Positions 22,164 to 31,259 are shown, counted from the first letter of the stretch. The stretch: 64,000 nucleotides of DNA from Streptomyces sp. CG4 (GCF_041080655.1 NZ_CP163525.1:7688001-7752000); one strand, 5' to 3'. The notes: a model not told the origin generated them from the letters alone. Numbers and translations are program-made.

Positions 22164-23392
22164 GGAGCCGTCCGTACGAGGAGCTGCCACGCCAGGTCCG
22201 GCCGCATCCCGACGATCTCGCCTGGCACCGGCCCCCCGACCCCGCCCAGGTCGACCCCGCCGTGCTCGGCGCCCTGCTGCACCGGCACGGCTGGCAGCGG
22301 CGCGGGGGAGCCCCGGGACGCTACGGCCGTTGGACCCCGCCGGGGCCGGGCGGCGGCGGGACCAGCCTGCTGGTGCCGGAGAGCCGGGCCTTCCCCGACA
22401 GCGACGACCTGCTCGGCGAGGCCCTCGACGCCCTCGCCCGCAGCGCGGCACCCGCCGCCCGCGAGGTGCTCATCTCCCTCGCCGTGCCCAGCGACGAGAT
22501 CCGCTGGTGGCGCGACACCCCGAGCGGACCTGTCGGCGCCGCGCCCTGGACGGCCGACGAGCAACTGCGCGGCGCCGCCCGGCAGATGCTCCTCGCCGCC
22601 GCGCTCGCCACCCGCGCGCGAGCCGGCTACTACGGCGCCCGCCACCGCCGCGCCGCCTCCGCTCTCCTGGACGACGTCCTCGTCGGCCCCGCCGCCGACG
22701 GTCACCACCTCACCGCCTTCGCGCCCGTGCCGACCGGGCGCCCGCTGGCCGTCCGCCTCCACCAGGCCCTGTACGCCGCCCGCGAGGCCATCGACTACCG
22801 GCGGGCCACCGGCGGTATGGACGCCTTCGACGGCGCGGTCGAGGCGGGCGTCAGCCGTGAGCTGACCGAGGCGCTGGCCGCGCTCGTGAGGGGCACCGAG
22901 GGCGCCCGGATCGCCGTCGCCTGGGCACCCGGCGAAGGCGTCCCCGAGGGCTGCGCCCCCTCCGTCGAACCCGTCGAGTTCTCACCCGGCGACCTGCCCG
23001 TCCTGCGCGAGGCCGCCGCCCGCTATCTGCGCGAGGAACCCTCCGTGCCGGTCCGTATCACCGGCGCCGTCGTCCGGATGCGCCGTTCCGGGCCTGGCGG
23101 CGAGGGCACCGTACGGCTGCGCGTCCTCGCCGGCGCCGAGGTGCCGCACGTCCGGGTCACCCTGGAAGAGGAGGACTACCGCATCGCCGGCCATGCCCAC
23201 CTCGTCGGACTCCCGGTGCGCGTGCACGGCCGGCTGGAGCGCAGGGGCGGCTTCCGCCGGCTCACCGGCGCCTCCGGGGTCGTCCCCGTGCAGGTCGACG
23301 AGGCCGAGCGGGACCGGCTGATGAAAGCCCTCCAGGGGAACCTGGACTTCTTCGAGGAGGCGTGCGGGGAGTCGTACCGGGACGAGGACTGA
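22160..23392 (+). CDS. Hypothetical protein coupled to the DUF4365-like gene
   Basis: A 410-residue soluble protein I do not recognise. The start is ATG 22160, overlapping the previous stop by 4 bp. The N-terminal ~65 residues (HPDDLAWHRPPD, LLHRHGWQRRGG) are followed by a helical middle region (LLGEALDALARSAAPAAREVL; MLLAAALATRARAGYYGARH). The C-terminal third (about 310-400) looks like an OB-fold or small beta-barrel: RITGAVVRMRRSG, GTVRLRVLAGAE, VRVTLEEEDYRIAGHAHLVG, VRVHGRLERRGGFRRLTG. An OB-like tail beside a nuclease-like partner could bind nucleic acid, but this is speculation. Confidence 0.8.
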   Translation: MRSRPYEELPRQVRPHPDDLAWHRPPDPAQVDPAVLGALLHRHGWQRRGGAPGRYGRWTPPGPGGGGTSLLVPESRAFPDSDDLLGEALDALARSAAPAAREVLISLAVPSDEIRWWRDTPSGPVGAAPWTADEQLRGAARQMLLAAALATRARAGYYGARHRRAASALLDDVLVGPAADGHHLTAFAPVPTGRPLAVRLHQALYAAREAIDYRRATGGMDAFDGAVEAGVSRELTEALAALVRGTEGARIAVAWAPGEGVPEGCAPSVEPVEFSPGDLPVLREAAARYLREEPSVPVRITGAVVRMRRSGPGGEGTVRLRVLAGAEVPHVRVTLEEEDYRIAGHAHLVGLPVRVHGRLERRGGFRRLTGASGVVPVQVDEAERDRLMKALQGNLDFFEEACGESYRDED

Positions 23393-23550
23393 GGCACACG
23401 GGGACGAGCATCGTGGGGACGGGACCGGGGGCGTACCGGTCCGGGGACTGTCGGTGACCGTTTCGCGGTCGGTGCCGTCGGGTCGGTACGATCGCCTGTG
23501 CGCGCGCTCCTGGTACGGCGCCGCACCCCACCTGCAGTCAGGAGAGACCG

Positions 23551-25527
23551 GTGTCAGACGTCCGTGTGATCATCCAGCGCGATTCCGAGCGGGAAGAACG
23601 CGTGGTGACGACGGGCACTACGGCCGCCGACCTCTTCGCCGGCGAGCGCTCGATCATCGCCGCGCGCGTGGGCGGCGAGCTCAAGGACCTCACCTACGCG
23701 CTCCAGGACGGCGAGACCGTCGAGGGCGTCGAGATCTCCTCCGAGGACGGCCTGAACATCCTGCGGCACTCCACCGCGCACGTCATGGCGCAGGCCGTGC
23801 AGGAGATCTTCCCCGAGGCCAAGCTGGGCATCGGCCCGCCCGTCAAGGACGGCTTCTACTACGACTTCGACGTCGAGAAGCCGTTCACGCCCGAGGATCT
23901 CAAGGCCATCGAGAAGAAGATGCAGGAGATCCAGAAGCGCGGGCAGAAGTTCTCCCGCCGTGTCGTCACCGACGAAGCGGCGCGTGACGAGCTTGCGTCC
24001 GAGCCGTACAAGCTGGAGCTGATCGGCCTCAAGGGCTCCGCGTCCAGCGACGACGGCGCGGACGTCGAGGTCGGTGCCGGCGAGCTGACGATCTACGACA
24101 ACCTGGACGCCAAGACCGGCGAGCTGTGCTGGAAGGACCTCTGCCGCGGTCCGCACCTGCCCTCGACCCGCCTGATCCCGGCGTTCAAGCTGATGCGCAA
24201 CGCGGCCGCCTACTGGCGCGGCAGCGAGAAGAACCCCATGCTCCAGCGCATCTACGGCACCGCCTGGCCGTCCAAGGACGAGCTGAAGGCGTACCTGGAC
24301 TTCCTCGCCGAGGCCGAGAAGCGCGACCACCGCAAGCTCGGCAGTGAGCTGGACCTCTTCTCCATCCCGGAGCAGATCGGCTCCGGCCTCGCCGTCTTCC
24401 ACCCCAGGGGCGGCATCGTCCGCCGGGTCATGGAGGACTACTCGCGCCGCCGGCACGAGGAAGAGGGCTACGAGTTCGTCTACACCCCGCACGCGACGAA
24501 GGGGAAGCTCTTCGAGACGTCCGGGCACCTGGACTGGTACGCCGAGGGCATGTACCCGCCCATGCAGCTCGACGAGGGCGTGGACTACTACCTCAAGCCC
24601 ATGAACTGCCCGATGCACAACCTGATCTTCGACGCGCGCGGCCGGTCCTACCGTGAACTGCCGCTGCGCCTCTTCGAGTTCGGGACCGTGTACCGGTACG
24701 AGAAGTCGGGCGTCGTGCACGGCCTGACCCGGGCCCGCGGCTTCACGCAGGACGACGCGCACATCTACTGCACCCGTGAGCAGATGTCCGAGGAGCTGGA
24801 CAAGACGCTCACCTTCGTCCTCGGTCTGCTGCGCGACTACGGCCTGACCGACTTCTACCTGGAGCTGTCCACCAAGGACCCGGAGAAGTTCGTCGGCTCC
24901 GACGAGGTCTGGGAGGAGGCGACCGAGACGCTGCGCCAGGTCGCCGAGAAGCAGGGCCTGCCCCTCGTCCCCGACCCGGGCGGCGCCGCCTTCTACGGCC
25001 CGAAGATCTCCGTCCAGGCCAAGGACGCGATCGGCCGGACCTGGCAGATGTCGACCATCCAGCTCGACTTCAACCTGCCGGAGCGCTTCAACCTGGAGTA
25101 CACCGGCTCCGACGGCTCCAAGCAGCGCCCGGTCATGATCCACCGCGCGCTGTTCGGCTCCATCGAGCGGTTCTTCGCGGTGCTCCTGGAGCACTACGCG
25201 GGCGCCTTCCCGGCCTGGCTGGCTCCGGTCCAGGCGCTCGGCATCCCGATCGGCGACGCCCACGTCGAGTACCTGGAGAAGTTCGCGGCGGCGGCCCGCA
25301 AGAAGGGCCTGCGCGTCGAGGTGGACTCCTCCTCGGACCGCATGCAGAAGAAGATCCGCAACGCCCAGAAGCAGAAGGTGCCCTTCATGGTCATCGCGGG
25401 CGACGAGGACATGTCGAACGGCTCGGTGTCCTTCCGCTACCGCGACGGCTCGCAGGAGAACGGCATCCCGTTCGACGAGGCCATCGCGAAGATCGCGCGG
25501 GTCGTCGAGGAGCGGGCCCAGGTCTGA
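23551..25527 (+). CDS. thrS: Threonyl-tRNA synthetase
   Basis: A 658-residue class II aminoacyl-tRNA synthetase. An N-terminal TGS domain (1-65) precedes the editing domain, with H73-x3-H77 in RHSTAHVMAQA. In the catalytic core, motif 1 lies around KPMNCPMHN, with zinc ligand Cys353. Motif 2 is TVYRYEKSGVVHGLTRARGF, and motif 3 lies near the C-terminal part RPVMIHRALFGSIERFFAVL. An anticodon-binding domain (about 560-658) completes the enzyme. The start is GTG 23551 with AGGAGA upstream; no T-box leader is evident in the 158-bp spacer. It heads the conserved thrS-HIT-pgsA-acyltransferase-pimA block of actinobacteria. A strong terminator follows. Confidence 0.98.
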   Translation: MSDVRVIIQRDSEREERVVTTGTTAADLFAGERSIIAARVGGELKDLTYALQDGETVEGVEISSEDGLNILRHSTAHVMAQAVQEIFPEAKLGIGPPVKDGFYYDFDVEKPFTPEDLKAIEKKMQEIQKRGQKFSRRVVTDEAARDELASEPYKLELIGLKGSASSDDGADVEVGAGELTIYDNLDAKTGELCWKDLCRGPHLPSTRLIPAFKLMRNAAAYWRGSEKNPMLQRIYGTAWPSKDELKAYLDFLAEAEKRDHRKLGSELDLFSIPEQIGSGLAVFHPRGGIVRRVMEDYSRRRHEEEGYEFVYTPHATKGKLFETSGHLDWYAEGMYPPMQLDEGVDYYLKPMNCPMHNLIFDARGRSYRELPLRLFEFGTVYRYEKSGVVHGLTRARGFTQDDAHIYCTREQMSEELDKTLTFVLGLLRDYGLTDFYLELSTKDPEKFVGSDEVWEEATETLRQVAEKQGLPLVPDPGGAAFYGPKISVQAKDAIGRTWQMSTIQLDFNLPERFNLEYTGSDGSKQRPVMIHRALFGSIERFFAVLLEHYAGAFPAWLAPVQALGIPIGDAHVEYLEKFAAAARKKGLRVEVDSSSDRMQKKIRNAQKQKVPFMVIAGDEDMSNGSVSFRYRDGSQENGIPFDEAIAKIARVVEERAQV

Positions 25528-25540
25528 AGGGCCTGATCCG

Positions 25541-25576
25541 CAGAACCCCGGGGGGATGACGCCCCCCGGGGTTCTG
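25541..25576 (+). terminator. Terminator downstream of thrS
   Basis: A perfect 15-bp stem, CAGAACCCCGGGGGG (25541-25555) with CCCCCCGGGGTTCTG (25562-25576), around a 6-nt loop, 14 bp after the thrS stop. Confidence 0.85.
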
Positions 25577-25669
25577 TGCTGGGGCTCATGGGGCGCGCGG
25601 GACTGCGCGACCGGCTTCCGGCCGCCCCGGCGACACGCCGGGAACCGGCGAAGCCATATGCTGCCTAGC

Positions 25670-26215
25670 ATGACGACTGAGCCGGAGCAGCAGATCGGAG
25701 TGGGGACGCAGGACGCGTTCCAGCGCCTGTGGACGCCCCACCGGATGGCTTACATCCAGGGCGAGAACAAGCCGACCGGCCCCGGGGCCGAAGACGGCTG
25801 TCCCTTCTGCTCGATCCCGGCCAAGTCCGACGAGGACGGCTTGATCGTCCGGCGCGGTGACCATGTGTACGCGGTCCTCAACCTCTACCCGTACAACGGC
25901 GGCCATCTGATGACCGTGCCCTACCGGCATGTCGCCGACTACACCGAGCTGACGGGGCCGGAGACCGCCGAGCTGGCCGAGCTGACCAAGCAGGCGATGA
26001 CGGCCCTGCGCACCGCGTCCGGCGCGCACGGCTTCAACATCGGCATGAACCAGGGCACGGTCGCGGGCGCCGGCATCGCCGCCCACCTGCACCAGCACAT
26101 CGTCCCGCGCTGGGGCGGCGACACGAACTTCATGCCGGTCGTCGGCCACACCAGGGTGCTGCCGCAGCTGCTGGCCGACACCCGGAAGATGCTGGCGGAG
26201 GCGTGGCCGGCATAG
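25670..26215 (+). CDS. HIT-family protein, probable Ap4A phosphorylase/hydrolase
   Basis: A protein of about 181 residues with the histidine triad HLHQHIVPRW (H-x-H-x-H-x-x). Zinc-type Cys are seen in DGCPFCSIPAKS, with the strand LNLYPYNGGHLMTVPYRHV. It corresponds by sequence and position to M. tuberculosis Rv2613c, described as a diadenosine tetraphosphate phosphorylase, so it should degrade dinucleoside polyphosphates, products of synthetase side reactions. The neighbouring thrS fits this. The start is ATG 25670 or ATG 25658; neither has a strong ribosome site, and a leaderless or promoter-proximal start is possible. Confidence 0.9.
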   Translation: MTTEPEQQIGVGTQDAFQRLWTPHRMAYIQGENKPTGPGAEDGCPFCSIPAKSDEDGLIVRRGDHVYAVLNLYPYNGGHLMTVPYRHVADYTELTGPETAELAELTKQAMTALRTASGAHGFNIGMNQGTVAGAGIAAHLHQHIVPRWGGDTNFMPVVGHTRVLPQLLADTRKMLAEAWPA

Positions 26216-26246
26216 GACCCGGGGTGCCCTCCGCGGAGGGCACCGC

Positions 26247-27893
26247 TCACGCGTCGTACAGATCCGCCTTCCTCGGCGTCGGGTCCTGGACCAGCCCGCT
26301 GAGCATGCCCGAACGCGTCCCGAACTTCTCCGTGTCCACGCCGTTCTCCGCCAGCACCCTGATCGCCGCCGAGTGGACCACCCGCAGCACCGGCGTGGCC
26401 GCGCGCAGCGCGTCGTCGGCCATGAAGCGGTGCCGCCACGGCTGGTCCGCCCAGGCGTGCCGCAGACCGAACGGCTCGGGCAGGGCGAGCGAGCCGCCGA
26501 GCCAGTTGAGCAGCGGCGGATACCAGGTCAGCGGGGCGCGCGTGGCAAGGCGCACCACCTCGTCGGCGTCGACGAGCGGCAGCTTGACCGTGCGCGTCTC
26601 CCAGGGCTTGAGGGACTTGGAGACCTCCTTGGTCGGCGCCTCCGGCTTGGAGGTGAACAGGGAGTTCACCGGTCCCAGCGCATGCCCCGTCACCTCGATG
26701 CGCAGCGTCTCGTGCAACACCGTCACCGTGATCAGCATGGTGAGGATCAGCTGCCCGTCCCACAGCGTCCACTGCACGCCCAGGTAGTGCCGGTCGCCGC
26801 TGCCGAACTGCTGCTTGTTGCAGATGTCCTGTATCGCGTGCGGCTTGACCTGGAAGGCCTCGACATCGGTGCCCTCGGGCCGGGACACCGCGGCGGCCCC
26901 CTCGCCGATCGGCGTGACGATCCAGTGCTTGACGGACGGCTTCGGGAACCCGCCCGTGTTCAGCGGGCCGCGCTCCAGCCGGGCCAGCTGGTCATGGATC
27001 ACGCGTATGACGTCCCAGCTGCGGAAGGGGTGGATCTCCCGGGTCGGGTCGGCGGGCACCAGATCCTCGGCGAGCTGCCAGGCGCCCCAGCGGGTGCCCA
27101 TGCCGAGTATGCCCTTGGGACCGGCGTAGAAGACCGAGTTGGACTGCTGCTCGGCGGTGAGCCGGGCCAGCGACTGGCGCAGCTCCTCGGCCGCGGTCTC
27201 GTTCGGACCGCGCGGTACCGCCTCGGGGACCTTGGCGCCGACGCTGGTGCCCGAGAGCAGGCCGTCCCAGCGTCCCCGCAGATCCCTGGCCGTGCGCTCG
27301 CAGATCTGCTTGGCCCAGAACCAGCCGAGCACGGGCAGCGCGACGGCCGCCCGGGCGTACCACGCCCAGAAGCCGTTGAACGGCATCTTGATCAGGAACA
27401 GCGCGGCGAGCACACCGACGGCGAGGAGTAGGGCGGTGGCGAGCGTCCCTGCCCGCCTGTCCTCGCGCCGGGCGATGAACGTGCGCAACTGGAAGACGAG
27501 CAGCCAGGCGATCAGCCCCGGCAGGAAGAGCCCCCCGCACAGGAGCGTCACGGCCGTCAGGCGGTTGTCGCGCTCCCGGCGGATGTTGTTGGCCGCGAGG
27601 CAGTGCTCGACGACGAACTGGGGCTCCGAGCCGAAGGACTGGATGAGCGGCTTGCGGCCGGGAGCGAGCATCCGGGCGACCACGGCCCGCGAGAACGCCT
27701 CACCCAGATTGGGCCGCAGCAGCGCGATCCGGCCGGCCTTGACCGTCGACTGATGCCATTCGTTGTCGGCCTTCTTGATCTCCTCGATCGAGCTGTCCCG
27801 GTACGCCGCCGAGGCCAGTGCGGAGGTCGCCGCCTGACCCTCGTCGCCCGAGACGGGCACCTGGGGCCCGTCCCACTCCGTTCCCAACGACAT
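26247..27893 (-). CDS. Multi-pass membrane protein, unknown function
   Basis: A 548-residue protein. The ATG at 27893 follows a good GAGGGGG; a GTG at 27974 would add 27 residues. Hydrophobic spans appear at LTAVTLLCGGLFLPGLIAWL, LATALLLAVGVLAALFLI and ARAAVALPVLGWFWA (about 110-195), and again at LILTMLITVTVLHETLRI (about 385-400). The rest is soluble, with Trp/Arg-rich C-terminal sequence (RHAWADQPWRHRFMADDALR). No known domain recognised. It is inserted, together with the EF-G-like gene, between HIT and pgsA, which are adjacent in mycobacteria. Confidence 0.8.
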   Translation of the reverse strand: MSLGTEWDGPQVPVSGDEGQAATSALASAAYRDSSIEEIKKADNEWHQSTVKAGRIALLRPNLGEAFSRAVVARMLAPGRKPLIQSFGSEPQFVVEHCLAANNIRRERDNRLTAVTLLCGGLFLPGLIAWLLVFQLRTFIARREDRRAGTLATALLLAVGVLAALFLIKMPFNGFWAWYARAAVALPVLGWFWAKQICERTARDLRGRWDGLLSGTSVGAKVPEAVPRGPNETAAEELRQSLARLTAEQQSNSVFYAGPKGILGMGTRWGAWQLAEDLVPADPTREIHPFRSWDVIRVIHDQLARLERGPLNTGGFPKPSVKHWIVTPIGEGAAAVSRPEGTDVEAFQVKPHAIQDICNKQQFGSGDRHYLGVQWTLWDGQLILTMLITVTVLHETLRIEVTGHALGPVNSLFTSKPEAPTKEVSKSLKPWETRTVKLPLVDADEVVRLATRAPLTWYPPLLNWLGGSLALPEPFGLRHAWADQPWRHRFMADDALRAATPVLRVVHSAAIRVLAENGVDTEKFGTRSGMLSGLVQDPTPRKADLYDA

Positions 27894-28105
27894 TCCCGCC
27901 CCCTCGGCCGCCGGCGTCGTCTCTGCGGCCTTCCCGACTTCCACGTTCCGCACACCTGTTGAACAGGCCGTCACGCCGATTACCCGTCGGCACCGGACGA
28001 CTGCGGCACGACGCGATCAGGTGTTCAGCGTATCCGCCGCCACCGACAACCCGCGGGCGGACGGCCGAAGCCGCCCGCCCGCACACCCGGCCGAGGGCCG
28101 GTGAA

Positions 28106-30307
28106 CTACCCGTTCTCGCCCGCCTGTTCGCGGATCCGCTCGGCGATCTGCGGCGGCATCGGCTCGTGCCGGGCGTAGGCGCGGTCGAAGCGTGCCGTGC
28201 CGTGCGACAGCGAGCGCAGGTCGACGGCGTACCGGCCGATCTCGAACTCGGGCACCTCGGCCCGGATCAGGGTCCGTCCCGACCCCACCTGCTCGGTGCC
28301 GAGCACCCGGCCGCGCCTTCCGGACAGGTCGCTCATCACCGCGCCCACGTAGTCGTCGCCGACCAGCACGGACACCTCGGCCACTGGCTCCAGCAGATGG
28401 ATCCTGGCCTCCGCGGCGGCCTCGCGCAGCGCGAGCGCGCCCGCCGTCTGGAAGGCGGCGTCGGAGGAGTCCACCGAGTGCGCCTTGCCGTCCAGCAGCG
28501 TGATCCGCACGTCCACCAGCGGATAGCCGGCGGCGACCCCCTTGGCGGCCTGGGCGCGTACGCCCTTCTCCACGGACGGGATGAACTGCCGCGGTACGGC
28601 GCCGCCGACCACCTTGTCCACGAACTCGATGCCCGAGCCGCCCGGCAGCGGCTCCACCTCGATCTCGCAGATGGCGTACTGGCCGTGCCCGCCGGACTGC
28701 TTCACATGCCGCCCGCGCCCGGTGGCCTTGTCCGCGAACGTCTCCCGCAGGGAGACCTTGTGCGGGACGACGTCGACCTGGACGCCGTAGCGGCTGCGCA
28801 GCCGTTCCAGGGCGACGTCCGCGTGGGCCTCGCCCAGGCACCACAGGACCACCTGGTGGGTGTCCTGGTTCTGCTCCAGACGCATCGTCGGATCCTCGGC
28901 CACCAGCCGGGAAAGGCCCTGCGAGAGCTTGTCCTCGTCGGCCTTGCTGTGCGCATGGATGGCGAGCGGCAGGAGCGGGTCGGGCATCCGCCAGGGCTCC
29001 ATCAGCAGCGGGTCGTCCTTCGCGGAGAGCGTGTCCCCGGTCTCGGCGCGGCCCAGCTTGGCCACGCACACCAGATCGCCCGCGACGGCGTGCGTCACCG
29101 GGCGCTGCTGCTTGCCGAAGGGCATGGACAGGGCGCCGACCTTCTCGTCGACGTCGTGGTCCTCGTGCCCGCGGTCGGCCAGCCCGTGCCCGGAGACGTG
29201 CACCGTCTGGTCGGGGCGCACGGTGCCGGAGAAGACACGGACCAGGGAGACCCGGCCGACGTAGGGGTCGGAGGAGGTCTTGACGACCTCGGCGACCAGC
29301 GGGCCGCCGGTGTCGCACGGCTTCAGCTCGCGCGGCTTGCCGTCGATGGTGGTGACGTCCGGCAGCGGGTGCTCGAACGGGGTCGGGAACCCGCCGGTGA
29401 CCAGCTCCAGCAGCTCGACCGTGCCGAGCCCCTGTTTGGCGCCGTCGGCCGCGGGGGCGGCGGCCAGGACGGGGAAGAAGGAGCCGCGGGCGACCGCCCG
29501 CTCCAGGTCCTCGATCAGCGTCCCGACGTCGATCTGCTCGCCGCCGAGATAGCGGTCCATGAGGGTCTCGTCCTCGCTCTCGGCGATGATCCCCTCGATC
29601 AGCCGGTTGCGGGCGTCCTCCATGTCCGGCAGCTGGTCCGCGCCGGGCTCGGACTCCTTGCGCTCCCCGGTCGAGTAGTCGAACAGCTTCTGCGACAGCA
29701 GCCCGACCAGACCGGTCACGGGCGCGTGCCCGTCGGGGCCCTCGGGGCCGCGCAGCGGCAGGTACAGCGGAAGCACGGCGTCGGGGTCGTCCCCGCCGAA
29801 GGCCTCCGCGCAGGTCCGGGTCATCTCCTCGAAGTCCGCGCGCGCGGCCTCCAGATGCGTGATCACGATCGCGCGCGGCATGCCGACGGCCGCGCACTCC
29901 TCCCAGACCATCCGGGTCGAGCCGTCCACGCCGTCCGAGGCCGAGACCACGAAGAGGGCCGCGTCCGCGGCGCGCAGACCGGCCCTCAGCTCCCCGACGA
30001 AGTCGGCGTACCCGGGGGTGTCGAGGAGGTTGATCTTGATGCCGTCCCATGCGACCGGCACCAGGGACAGCTGTACGGAGCGCTGCTGCCGGTGCTCGAT
30101 CTCGTCGTAGTCCGAGACGGTGGCGCCGTCCTCCACGCGGCCCGCCCGGTTCACCGCCCCCGCACTCAGCGCGAGGGCCTCCACCAGAGTCGTCTTGCCC
30201 GAACCGGAGTGGCCGACCAGCACCACGTTCCGTACGGACGCGGGCTGGTCGGCCTCAAGAGCCCTGCCGGCGGCCCCGAGGTGGTGTGCTTGTGCCTTGT
30301 CGCCCAT
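28106..30307 (-). CDS. Elongation factor G-like protein (EF-G2 type)
   Basis: A 733-residue protein with the five-domain EF-G layout. The ATG at 30307 has GGAGG 7 bp upstream. G1 is canonical (GHSGSGKTT, 32-40) and G3 is DTPGYADF (96-103). G4, normally NKxD, reads THLE (150-153), and the switch-I RGITI is replaced by QRSVQL (75-80). The C-terminal domain IV/V sequence is conserved in type (SGGHGQYAICEIEVEPL, PRQFIPSVEKGVRAQ, GYPLVDVRITLLDG, LLEPVAEVSVLVGDDYVGAVMSDLSGRRGRV). It is not the housekeeping FusA. Mycobacterial EF-G2 homologues have been reported to lack normal ribosome-dependent GTPase activity, which fits these changes. Its role is unresolved. Confidence 0.88.
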   Translation of the reverse strand: MGDKAQAHHLGAAGRALEADQPASVRNVVLVGHSGSGKTTLVEALALSAGAVNRAGRVEDGATVSDYDEIEHRQQRSVQLSLVPVAWDGIKINLLDTPGYADFVGELRAGLRAADAALFVVSASDGVDGSTRMVWEECAAVGMPRAIVITHLEAARADFEEMTRTCAEAFGGDDPDAVLPLYLPLRGPEGPDGHAPVTGLVGLLSQKLFDYSTGERKESEPGADQLPDMEDARNRLIEGIIAESEDETLMDRYLGGEQIDVGTLIEDLERAVARGSFFPVLAAAPAADGAKQGLGTVELLELVTGGFPTPFEHPLPDVTTIDGKPRELKPCDTGGPLVAEVVKTSSDPYVGRVSLVRVFSGTVRPDQTVHVSGHGLADRGHEDHDVDEKVGALSMPFGKQQRPVTHAVAGDLVCVAKLGRAETGDTLSAKDDPLLMEPWRMPDPLLPLAIHAHSKADEDKLSQGLSRLVAEDPTMRLEQNQDTHQVVLWCLGEAHADVALERLRSRYGVQVDVVPHKVSLRETFADKATGRGRHVKQSGGHGQYAICEIEVEPLPGGSGIEFVDKVVGGAVPRQFIPSVEKGVRAQAAKGVAAGYPLVDVRITLLDGKAHSVDSSDAAFQTAGALALREAAAEARIHLLEPVAEVSVLVGDDYVGAVMSDLSGRRGRVLGTEQVGSGRTLIRAEVPEFEIGRYAVDLRSLSHGTARFDRAYARHEPMPPQIAERIREQAGENG

Positions 30308-30454
30308 GATCCTGCCTCCCGTGCACGGTGAGGTCACTGTGGGCGCGGACATGCGGGAACCGCGCGCTGGCGGCTCCGGCGACGCCCGCGGTTATTCGAG
30401 CTTTCCACTCCCGTCACGCTGCGTCCATACGAACGACAGCCACCGTCGCCGAGC

Positions 30455-30484
30455 GCGCCACCGTGCGCCCCCGCACGGTGGCGC
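30455..30484. promoter_or_regulatory. 13-bp hairpin in the divergent EF-G2/pgsA region
   Basis: GCGCCACCGTGCG (30455-30467) pairs perfectly with CGCACGGTGGCGC (30472-30484) around CCCC. It lies in the 292-bp spacer between divergent genes, 115 bp before pgsA, so it cannot be an ordinary end-of-gene terminator for either gene. A leader or operator element is more likely. Confidence 0.5.
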
Positions 30485-30599
30485 ACAGCGGCTCATGCCA
30501 CGGGCTGTGGGTGCCCGCCCGTCACGCACACGCGCGCGTGGCTACGATGGGCCAGCCGGAGCCACCAGGGGCCGCGGCGACACGACCTTCGGGAAGGCC

Positions 30600-31259
30600 A
30601 TGCTGAACAAGTACGCGCGTGCATTCTTCACGCGTGTCCTCACACCGTTCGCCGCGTTTCTCATCCGGCGAGGGGTGAGCCCCGACACGGTCACGCTCAT
30701 CGGCACGGCCGGTGTGGTCGCGGGCGCGCTGGTCTTCTTCCCCCGGGGCGAGTTCTTCTGGGGCACGGTCGTGATCACCCTGTTCGTCTTCTCCGACCTG
30801 GTCGACGGCAACATGGCCCGTCAGCTGGGCCGCTCCAGCCGCTGGGGCGCCTTCCTGGACTCCACCCTGGACCGGGTCGCCGACGGCGCGATCTTCGGCG
30901 GCTTCGCGCTCTGGTACGCGGGCAACGGGAACAACAACGTCCTGTGCGCCGTGTCCATCTTCTGCCTGGCCAGCGGTCAGGTGGTGTCGTACACCAAGGC
31001 GCGCGGCGAGTCGATCGGGCTGCCGGTCGCCGTCAACGGCCTCGTCGAACGCGCCGAGCGGCTGGTGATCTCGCTGGTCGCGGCCGGTCTCGCCGGCCTG
31101 CACACGTTCGGTGTGCCGGGCATCCAGTGGCTGCTGCCGGTCGCGCTGTGGATCGTCGCGGCGGGCAGCCTCGTGACGCTGATCCAGCGCGTCGTCACCG
31201 TCCGCCGCGAGTCCGCCGAGGCGGAGGCGGCCCAGCAGAACGCCGAGGCGGCGAAGTGA
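30600..31259 (+). CDS. pgsA: CDP-alcohol phosphatidyltransferase, phosphatidylinositol phosphate synthase
   Basis: A 219-residue membrane enzyme with the complete CDP-alcohol phosphotransferase motif D-x2-D-G-x2-A-R-x8-G-x3-D-x3-D (DLVDGNMARQLGRSSRWGAFLDSTLD spans it). About six hydrophobic helices surround the active site. By synteny with the mycobacterial pgsA1-acyltransferase-pimA cluster it should transfer inositol-1-phosphate to CDP-diacylglycerol, giving phosphatidylinositol phosphate, the precursor of PI and PI mannosides. It has an Ala/Glu-rich cytoplasmic tail. It overlaps the acyltransferase gene (GTGA), so the two are coupled. Confidence 0.92.
   Translation: MLNKYARAFFTRVLTPFAAFLIRRGVSPDTVTLIGTAGVVAGALVFFPRGEFFWGTVVITLFVFSDLVDGNMARQLGRSSRWGAFLDSTLDRVADGAIFGGFALWYAGNGNNNVLCAVSIFCLASGQVVSYTKARGESIGLPVAVNGLVERAERLVISLVAAGLAGLHTFGVPGIQWLLPVALWIVAAGSLVTLIQRVVTVRRESAEAEAAQQNAEAAK

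Noticed and set aside
23393..23550. T-box riboswitch ahead of thrS
   Set aside because: No T-box sequence or specifier loop seen in the 158-bp spacer; actinobacterial T-boxes mainly control ileS.
23554..25671. 705-codon minus-strand frame antisense to thrS
   Set aside because: Antisense shadow; thrS is unambiguous and a real 705-residue protein with a start outside it would need a promoter inside the HIT gene region.
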